From the NCBI RefSeq assembly GCF_041807905.1, contig NZ_JBGVSA010000009.1:62001-126000 (forward strand): a stretch of 64,000 bases of DNA. The letters run 5' to 3'. A program made the position numbers and the translations under genes. Source of the stretch: JBGVSA01 sp041807905. Its GTDB lineage: Bacteria > Pseudomonadota > Gammaproteobacteria > Burkholderiales > Rhodocyclaceae. Every line of letters begins with the position of its first letter. Position 1 is the first letter of the stretch. This document shows, one piece after another, positions 58,505 through 64,000 of the stretch. The notes below the pieces were generated by a model. The model saw only the letters and a program-made list of their open reading frames with translations, did not search any database and was not told where the DNA came from.

Positions 58505-60094
58505 TCAGTGTGCGCCTGCGGCCGCGTCAGAACCTCCCGCAGGCTTACCCGGGCGGGCAAACCATACGACGACGATCAACACCACGAAAATGAATCCTGA
58601 CAGCCAGAAGAACTCCGTCGCCGACAATGTGGCGGCCTGCACGTCGATGAGCCGGTTGACCATGCCCAGCGCCTGATCCTGCCCAAAGCCCTGCGCCACC
58701 AACCCGTCGAGCGGCAATTGCGCCGAGGGGGAATAGGGGTTGATGTGTTCGCTCAGTTGCGCGTGGTGCAGGGTCGTGCGGTCTTCCCACAGCGTCGTGA
58801 AAAGCGACGCGCCGAACGCACCGGCCGTGATCCGCACGAAGTTCGACAGGCCCGTCGCCGCCGGCACGTGCTGCGGGCTCAGCCCGGTCAGCGTGATGCT
58901 CGCCAGCGGCACGAAGAAGGTCGCCATGGCGATGCCCTGGATGAACTGCGGGATCACCACGCTCATCACGCTGATCTCGGTCGAGAACTGCGCCCGCATG
59001 AAGGCGGTGAGCGCAAACACGACGAATGCCACCGTCGCCACGCGGCGAGGGTCCCAACGGGCCATGTTCTTGCCGACGATGGGCGACAGGATGAGCGCCA
59101 GGATGCCGACCGGCGCCGTCACCAGACCGGCGATGGTCGCGGTGTAGCCCATGTATTGCTGCAGCCACAGCGGCATGATCACCACGTTTCCGAAGAACAC
59201 GCAGTAGCCCAGCGACACCGCGGCCGTGCCGACCGTGAAGTTGCGCAGCTTGAACAGGCGCAGATCGACGACTGGATGTTTGTCGGTCAGCTCCCACACC
59301 ACAAAGAAGCAGAAGCCGATCAGCGCAACCACGCCCAGCCCGACGATTTCGGAAGAGTTGAACCAGTCTAGTTCCTTGCCTTTGTCGAGCATGATCTGGA
59401 AAGACCCCACCCACACTACCAGCAAGACCAACCCGACATAATCAATGGGCACCTTGCGCGTGGGCAGTTCGCGATGCCGCAGCAGCGTCCACGTCAGCCA
59501 CGCCGCCAGCAATCCCGTCGGCACGTTGATGTAGAAGATCCACGGCCACGACATGTTGTCCGATATCCAGCCGCCGAGAATCGGCCCCATCACGGGCGCG
59601 ATCAACGTCGTCATGGCCCACGCAGCGAAGGCAATGCCTGCCTTGGCGGGCGGATAGCACTGCAGCAGCAAGGCTTGCGACAGCGGAATCATCGGCCCCG
59701 CCACCAGGCCCTGCAGCACGCGAAAGCCGATCAGCATCGGCAGGCTCGTCGACAGACCGCATAGCCACGACGCCACCACGAACAGCAGCACCGACATCGT
59801 GAAAACACGAACCTGTCCGAAACGCTGCGACATGAAACCCGTCAGCGGCACCGAAATCGCGTTGGCCACGGCGAACGAAGTAATGACCCACGTGCCCTGG
59901 CTGGGCGACACGCCGACGTCGCCCGAAATTGCCGGAATCGACACATTGGCGATGGTCGTGTCCAGCACGTTCATGAAGGTCGCCAGCGCCAGCGCAACGG
60001 TCGCCAGCATGCGCGTACTGCCTTCGAGCGGGGGGAACGGCAGGGGAGGAGCAGCTTGTGCCATCGAGGGGCTCTCTGTGGATGCGGATGTCAT
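58505..60094 (-). CDS. emrB: EmrB-type MFS multidrug efflux transporter (DHA2, 14 TM)
   Basis: This 529-residue inner-membrane drug/proton antiporter has 14 predicted helices. Motifs typical of DHA2 transporters are present: ALATFMNVLDTTIANVSIPAI in helix 1, GTWVITSFAVANAISVPLTGFMSQRFGQVR with the loop-2/3 Arg, FRVLQGLVAGPMIPLSQALLL, and the antiporter motif GPILGGWISDNMSWPWIFYINVPTG. It works with EmrA and an outer-membrane channel to expel hydrophobic toxins. The gene follows emrA after a 77-base gap. The start is ATG 60092-60094 (complement); ATG 60062-60064 is also possible. Confidence 0.92.
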   Translation of the reverse strand: MTSASTESPSMAQAAPPLPFPPLEGSTRMLATVALALATFMNVLDTTIANVSIPAISGDVGVSPSQGTWVITSFAVANAISVPLTGFMSQRFGQVRVFTMSVLLFVVASWLCGLSTSLPMLIGFRVLQGLVAGPMIPLSQALLLQCYPPAKAGIAFAAWAMTTLIAPVMGPILGGWISDNMSWPWIFYINVPTGLLAAWLTWTLLRHRELPTRKVPIDYVGLVLLVVWVGSFQIMLDKGKELDWFNSSEIVGLGVVALIGFCFFVVWELTDKHPVVDLRLFKLRNFTVGTAAVSLGYCVFFGNVVIMPLWLQQYMGYTATIAGLVTAPVGILALILSPIVGKNMARWDPRRVATVAFVVFALTAFMRAQFSTEISVMSVVIPQFIQGIAMATFFVPLASITLTGLSPQHVPAATGLSNFVRITAGAFGASLFTTLWEDRTTLHHAQLSEHINPYSPSAQLPLDGLVAQGFGQDQALGMVNRLIDVQAATLSATEFFWLSGFIFVVLIVVVWFARPGKPAGGSDAAAGAH

Positions 60095-60171
60095 GGCGGG
60101 CACGCCCGTCGGCGGCGGCGCCACCGACCGCGATGACGCCGCCGGTAGCGCGCGACCCTGCTCTTACGTAC

Positions 60172-61338
60172 TTATTGCTTGCCGATGTTGGCGCGAATGA
60201 TTTCCTTCGCGCGGGCGCGCGCCTGCTCGATGGCGCCGTCGCCGCTGGCGGCATTCTGCGTGTCCATTTCCTTGACGCGCGTGAGCGGCTCGCCGCCGGC
60301 GTGACGTGTATCGATCTCGACATTCATCGACAGGCCGATGCGCAGCGGATGATCCTGCAACTGCTTCGGGTCGAGCGCGATGCGCACCGGCACGCGCTGC
60401 ACCACCTTGATCCAGTTGCCCGTGGCGTTCTGCGCCGGCAACAACGCGAAAGCCGCCCCCGTGCCAGCGCCCAGCCCGACGACATGGCCTGTGAACACGA
60501 CCTTGCTGCCGTAGATGTCGGCCGTCATGCGTGCCTCCTGGCCGACGCGCATGTTGGAGAGCTGGCCTTCCTTGAAGTTGGCATCCACCCACAGGCTATC
60601 CAGCGGCACCACCGCCATCAGCGGCGTACCGGGCGCGACACGCTGGCCCACTTGCACATTGCGGCGAGCGATCTGGCCCGACACGGGCGCCACGACGTTG
60701 GCGCGCGACCATGCCAGCCATGTCTCTTCAAGCTTTGCAGCGGCGCGCTGCACCGTCGGGTACTGCTCGACCTGGGTGCCGTCGGTCAGCACGCGGTTGG
60801 CCGCCAGTTGTTCCTTGGCGGTGGCCAGAGCCGCTTCGGCCCCACGCAGCGCATCCCTGGCGTGATCGATCTCTTCGAGCGCGACAGCCCCGGTGCTGGC
60901 GATGGCCTCGCGACGCGCGATGTCCTGCCTGTAGCGATCGACTTCCGCCTGGCGCACGCGGATCTGTGCGTCATACGTGCTGTTGTTGGCAAACAGTGTG
61001 CGCACCTGGCGCACGGCTTCGGCCAGCGCAGCCTCGGCCTGGTCCACGGCCACCTTGGCGTCTGCGCGATCGAGGTCGACCAGCGGTGCGCCGGCCTTCA
61101 CGATATCGGTGTCCTCGACGTGCACGGCCTGCACCGTACCGCCGACCTGCGGCGTGATCTGAATGACGTGTCCAGCCACGTAGGCGTCGTCGGTTGTCTC
61201 CAGGTAGCGGCTGTGAATGAACCAATAGATGCCATACACGATGCCGGCCAGCAGGAAAAGAATGACGAGGATGAGCATGCCGCGCTTGCGCTTGGTCGGG
61301 GCCAATGCTTCATCCTTCGTTGGGTTCGCTTGACTCAT
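60172..61338 (-). CDS. emrA: EmrA-type membrane fusion protein (HlyD family)
   Basis: This 388-residue periplasmic adaptor has a cytoplasmic Lys/Arg-rich start, one transmembrane helix (about residues 20-40), a lipoyl/barrel-sandwich half (ETTDDAYVAGHVIQITPQVGGTVQAV) and a coiled-coil hairpin (about 95-215). The second lipoyl half (VVAPVSGQIARRNVQVGQRVAPGTPLMAVVPLDSLWVDANFKEGQL) and a beta-barrel follow. It connects EmrB to the outer-membrane factor encoded just upstream. All parts match the EmrA layout. Confidence 0.93.
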   Translation of the reverse strand: MSQANPTKDEALAPTKRKRGMLILVILFLLAGIVYGIYWFIHSRYLETTDDAYVAGHVIQITPQVGGTVQAVHVEDTDIVKAGAPLVDLDRADAKVAVDQAEAALAEAVRQVRTLFANNSTYDAQIRVRQAEVDRYRQDIARREAIASTGAVALEEIDHARDALRGAEAALATAKEQLAANRVLTDGTQVEQYPTVQRAAAKLEETWLAWSRANVVAPVSGQIARRNVQVGQRVAPGTPLMAVVPLDSLWVDANFKEGQLSNMRVGQEARMTADIYGSKVVFTGHVVGLGAGTGAAFALLPAQNATGNWIKVVQRVPVRIALDPKQLQDHPLRIGLSMNVEIDTRHAGGEPLTRVKEMDTQNAASGDGAIEQARARAKEIIRANIGKQ

Positions 61339-61368
61339 GAGTGTTGTTCTCCGGAAGGCGCCGAAAGC

Positions 61369-62814
61369 TCACCGCGCCGCGGTCTGCGTAAAGGGATTGT
61401 TGTCGGGAATAAAGCCGCCGCCCAGCGCCCGCGAGAGGCTGACGGCGGCATCGAGGCGTCGCGCGCGCAGGTCGATGTCGACGCGCTCGTGCGTCATGAC
61501 AAGCATTTGTGCGCTCATCAACTGGATACGGCTGGACAAGCGCTGGCGCACGCGCGTCTCGACGAGCGCGACGCCCTGGCGTGCCGTGGCAACCGCCTCT
61601 TCGGCGCTCTGGCCCTGGCGCTCGGCGCCTTCCAGGCTGCGCGCCTGATCGGTGACTTCGCGCAGGGCGTCGACGAGCGTGGCGTTGTATTGCTCGACGG
61701 CCGCGTCGTAGTCGGCCTGCTTGACGCCCAGATCGGCACGCAGGCGCCCGCCTTCAAAGATCGGAATGCGGATCGACGGGCCGATGCCGTAGATGCGCGC
61801 CGCCGGCTCGAGCAGATTTTCGATGCCGATCGACTGGAAGCCGAGAAACGCCTTCAGGTTCACGGTCGGATAGAACGATGCGTGCGAGACATCCACCGCA
61901 CGCGCCGCGGCCTCCACGTGCAAGCGACTGAGCGTCACGTCCGGGCGATTGGCCAGCAGGTCGGACGGCAGCACCGACGGCAAGCCGGCGTCGAGTCGAT
62001 CCGGCAATTGCGGGCGGGTCAATTGCGCGCCGCGCTGCGGCCCCTTGCCGACCAGGGCGGCGAGCAGGTCGCGTTGCAGGCCGATGCGTTCGTCGAGCAC
62101 CGCCCGTTCGGTCTTGAGCGTGGCCGTGCCCTGTTGTTGCAAGTTGCGGTCGAGTTCGGCGTCGAGTCCGGCCTTGATGCGGATCGCCTGCAAACGCTCG
62201 ATGTCTTCGCGCGTGGCGATCATGCGATCGATCTGATCATGCTGGCGGAACAGGCGATCGAACTCGATCCACGCCCGCGCGATGCTCGTCGCTAGCGCAA
62301 TGCGCGCGGCCTTGGCCTCGACCTCGGCAGCGGCCTGCTGCGCTTCAGCCCCCTTCAGCGCCGCACGGTACTTGCCCCACAGATCCAGCTCGAGACCTGC
62401 ATCCCACGCCACGCGGTTGTCGGTGCGGTGCGCGCCCGCTAGCGGCGGCGGATAGATCCAGTTCTCGGACAAGCGCTGCTGCAGCGTATCGGCGTCCAGG
62501 CTCAGCGTCGGCATGGTGGCGCTCTGCGCCACGCCGGTGATGGACTGCGCGCGGCGGATGCGCGCATCGGCAATGCGCAGCGAGGGCGAATCGGCCAGCG
62601 CCTCATCGATGAGCGCATTGAGCTGCGGATCGCCCAGCGACCGCCAGAAGCCTTCGGCCGGCGCAGCAGTGCCGCGTGCCGCCACGGGGGCAGCGCCCAG
62701 CGTGTCCGGCTGCGCCAGCGTGGCGTGCGAACTGATGCCGCCGTCCGACGCGCACGCCGCCAGCACGGCCACCATGCTGATCAGCATGGCGAGGCGGAAA
62801 GGGGAGGATTTCAT
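61369..62814 (-). CDS. Outer-membrane efflux lipoprotein (NodT/OprM family)
   Basis: This TolC-like channel of about 481 residues has an N-terminal lipoprotein signal (MKSSPFRLAMLISMVAVLAACAS; lipobox LAAC) and two repeats of the outer-membrane-efflux domain (WRSLGDPQLNALIDEALADSPSLRIADARIRRAQ; LPSVLPSDLLANRPDVTLSRLHVEAAARAVDVSHASFYPTVNL). It is the outer exit of the EmrAB-type pump. I use the ATG at 62812-62814 (complement) because the signal peptide begins there and GGAG lies nine bases upstream; ATG 62836-62838 would overlap the marR stop by ATGA, adding eight residues. Confidence 0.9.
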   Translation of the reverse strand: MKSSPFRLAMLISMVAVLAACASDGGISSHATLAQPDTLGAAPVAARGTAAPAEGFWRSLGDPQLNALIDEALADSPSLRIADARIRRAQSITGVAQSATMPTLSLDADTLQQRLSENWIYPPPLAGAHRTDNRVAWDAGLELDLWGKYRAALKGAEAQQAAAEVEAKAARIALATSIARAWIEFDRLFRQHDQIDRMIATREDIERLQAIRIKAGLDAELDRNLQQQGTATLKTERAVLDERIGLQRDLLAALVGKGPQRGAQLTRPQLPDRLDAGLPSVLPSDLLANRPDVTLSRLHVEAAARAVDVSHASFYPTVNLKAFLGFQSIGIENLLEPAARIYGIGPSIRIPIFEGGRLRADLGVKQADYDAAVEQYNATLVDALREVTDQARSLEGAERQGQSAEEAVATARQGVALVETRVRQRLSSRIQLMSAQMLVMTHERVDIDLRARRLDAAVSLSRALGGGFIPDNNPFTQTAAR

Positions 62815-62834
62815 CGGAACTGACTCCATCGTTG

Positions 62835-63290
62835 TCATTCTTGTCGGCTGCCGTTGGCAACGATCCGCTGCAGCAAGCCCTTGAGCACATCCACTTCTTC
62901 CTGCGAAAAATCGCGCAAGTGGCAATTGAGCGCCGCCGCCCCGATCTCGCGCAGGACCGGGACCAACGCCTCACCGGCGTCAGTCAGCGCCAGTTGCACC
63001 ACGCGGCGATCTTCCGTGGAGCGTTCCCGATGGATGAAGCCTTTCTCTTCCAGCCGGTCCAGCATGCGGGTCATCGAGCCGGTGTCGTAACCGTTGTCGC
63101 GGCAAAGATCCGCCGCCGTGCGCCCGCAGCCATGGGCGATGCGCATCAACATGACCCACTGCGCGCTGGTCAGATCGAGTTGGCGCCGCTGCAACTCGGC
63201 GTCGACAAAAGCACCCATCGCGTTTTTGGCGCGGCTGAGCAGGAAGCCGATGCTCTCGGGCGGGTGATAGGTTTCGGCGTTGAACAACAT
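62835..63290 (-). CDS. MarR-family repressor of the efflux operon
   Basis: This 151-residue winged-helix regulator has the MarR core LTSAQWVMLMRIAHGCGRTAADLCRDNGYDTGSMTRMLDRLEEKGFIHRERSTEDRRVVQLALTDAG, with the conserved DRR wing near residue 93. It is similar in layout to EmrR/MprA, which represses emrAB until an aromatic or uncoupler ligand binds. As the first gene of the operon it probably autorepresses through the palindromes upstream. The start is at 63288-63290 (complement); the frame extends further but would swallow part of the operator region. Confidence 0.9.
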   Translation of the reverse strand: MLFNAETYHPPESIGFLLSRAKNAMGAFVDAELQRRQLDLTSAQWVMLMRIAHGCGRTAADLCRDNGYDTGSMTRMLDRLEEKGFIHRERSTEDRRVVQLALTDAGEALVPVLREIGAAALNCHLRDFSQEEVDVLKGLLQRIVANGSRQE

Positions 63291-63338
63291 GGGCACACAT
63301 TTGCATTGCAACAAAAGAGATCGTTGCCTCGGCATTTA

Positions 63339-63350
63339 CTGCCTAGGCAG
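63339..63350. promoter_or_regulatory. Palindrome at the marR promoter
   Basis: CTGCCTAGGCAG is a perfect 12-bp palindrome. On the minus strand it overlaps the -10 region of a promoter whose -35 could be TTGCAC, 17 bases before TAGGCA. It fits a MarR operator. Confidence 0.5.
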
Positions 63351-63372
63351 CTATTGCAGAGTGTGCAACATT

Positions 63373-63392
63373 CAATTGATAGACGTCAATTG
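63373..63392. promoter_or_regulatory. Inverted repeat upstream of the marR promoter
   Basis: CAATTGA (63373-63379) and TCAATTG (63386-63392) are perfect 7-bp arms with a 6-base spacer, a size typical of MarR-family sites. It lies just upstream of the -35 region. Confidence 0.45.
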
Positions 63393-63490
63393 TTTCGAAT
63401 GGAAAGAAACTATCCCTACGTGAGCCCTGCCTCGGCGCGCAGACATCTGACAGACGCCGTCTGATCACGCTGCCGCTTTCCGTCCCTTGG

Positions 63491-63519
63491 TTTCCGGCCC
63501 GCCCGGGGCCGCGTATACT
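63491..63519 (+). promoter_or_regulatory. Promoter of folD
   Basis: TTTCCG (63491-63496), 17 bases, TATACT (63514-63519). The -10 box is good and the -35 weak. In the leader GGGTTTTC (63523-63530) and GAAAACCC (63533-63540) form a hairpin just before the ribosome site. Confidence 0.5.
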
Positions 63520-63550
63520 GTCGGGTTTTCCTGAAAACCCCGGATTTGCC

Positions 63551-64000
63551 ATGAGTGCACGCATCATCGACGGCAACGCGTTGTCGCAGAAGGTTCGCGA
63601 GGACATCGCACAAGGCGCGGCGGAACTGATCAAGCAGGGTGTCCAGCCCTGCCTCGCCGTGATCCTCGTGGGCGACAACCCCGCCTCGGCGGTCTATGTC
63701 CGCAACAAGGTCAACGCCTGCGAAAAGGCGGGCTTTCGTTCGCTGAAGTTCACCTTCCCGGTCGAGGTCGCCCCGGACGAGGTGTTCGACAAGATCGCCG
63801 AGCTGAATGCCGACCCGAGCGTGCACGGCATCCTGGTCCAGTTGCCGTTGCCGCGTCAGTTCGATGAGAACAAGGTGCTCGAAGCCATCTCGCCGGAAAA
63901 AGACGTCGACGGCTTCCACGCCGAGAATTTCGGCCTGCTCCTGCAAGGCCGCAAGTCGTTCTATCCGTGCACGCCATGGGGCGTGATGAAAATGCTCGAA
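63551..64000 (+). CDS. folD: Methylenetetrahydrofolate dehydrogenase/cyclohydrolase FolD, 5' part
   Basis: The window ends inside this gene, with the first 150 residues present (full length is usually about 285). The bifunctional enzyme interconverts methylene- and formyl-tetrahydrofolate. Diagnostic segments are VGDNPASAVYVRNKVNACEKAG, with the catalytic Tyr and Lys, and HGILVQLPLPRQFDE followed by EKDVDGFH and CTPWGVM. The Asp and Gln of the active site are present. ATG 63551 is the family start. Confidence 0.96.
   Translation, partial: MSARIIDGNALSQKVREDIAQGAAELIKQGVQPCLAVILVGDNPASAVYVRNKVNACEKAGFRSLKFTFPVEVAPDEVFDKIAELNADPSVHGILVQLPLPRQFDENKVLEAISPEKDVDGFHAENFGLLLQGRKSFYPCTPWGVMKMLE

Noticed and set aside
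60058..62295. 745-codon open frame on the plus strand
   Set aside because: Antisense to emrA and the outer-membrane factor, no recognisable domain, composition typical of shadow frames.

Overview
The window is about 64 kb of GC-rich, gene-dense bacterial chromosome. Gene content points to a betaproteobacterium, most likely of the order Burkholderiales. The evidence is the gene order ispB / rplU-rpmA-obgE-proB, a 16-stranded type Gram-negative porin ending in Phe, an emr-type efflux operon, octaprenyl diphosphate synthase, TRAP transporters and the anaerobic ubiquinone genes ubiU-ubiV-ubiT. The genus cannot be fixed from the sequence alone. I found no insertion sequence, prophage, integrase or CRISPR array.

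Layout. 1-3380: the end of a chemosensory operon (cheW fragment, cheR, cheB, and a receiver-EAL c-di-GMP phosphodiesterase). 3637-4150: two tandem, overlapping small genes that are paralogues of each other. 4348-5830: an Hsp20 gene with a good sigma-32 promoter, then argB. 5889-16355: a metabolic cluster of the type normally found beside exosortase A (two alpha/beta hydrolases, a carrier protein, an AMP-forming acyl ligase, a PLP decarboxylase, an asparagine-synthase-like protein, a glycosyltransferase and a TPR protein). No exosortase and no PEP-CTERM protein lie in the window, and sbcB sits inside the cluster. 16405-19230: an OPT-family transporter and a Nudix hydrolase.

19317-33917 is mostly a pectin/rhamnogalacturonan utilisation locus. 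It holds a LacI-type repressor facing a perfect 18-bp operator, a GH105 unsaturated-uronyl hydrolase, a large unrecognised 853-residue protein, a TRAP transporter, an oligogalacturonate lyase (PL22) and a lipoprotein rhamnogalacturonan acetylesterase. The set covers outer deacetylation, uptake of unsaturated oligouronides and intracellular cleavage. The ubiUVT operon for oxygen-independent ubiquinone synthesis and an AraC-type regulator lie within it.

34000-40092: a DctS/DctR-like two-component system divergent from a second TRAP operon dctPQM, whose DctM carries a large insertion and whose dctP-dctQ gap holds a very strong hairpin. 40179-45716: truC, an iron-uptake pair (Fiu-like receptor plus PiuC) behind a Fur-box-like site, a cobalamin adenosyltransferase and SlyD. 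45858-50182: tRNA-Pro(CGG), ispB, rplU-rpmA, obgE-proB. 50319-56254: porin, Dps, valS, and a zinc-ribbon methyltransferase. 56506-58437: two TPM-domain proteins and LemA. 58505-63290: a MarR-regulated EmrAB/outer-membrane-factor efflux operon. 63551-64000: the start of folD.

The most interesting parts are the exosortase-type module without a visible exosortase, the unrecognised 853-residue protein in the pectin operon, the tandem small paralogues, and several unusually perfect palindromes or hairpins in intergenic regions.
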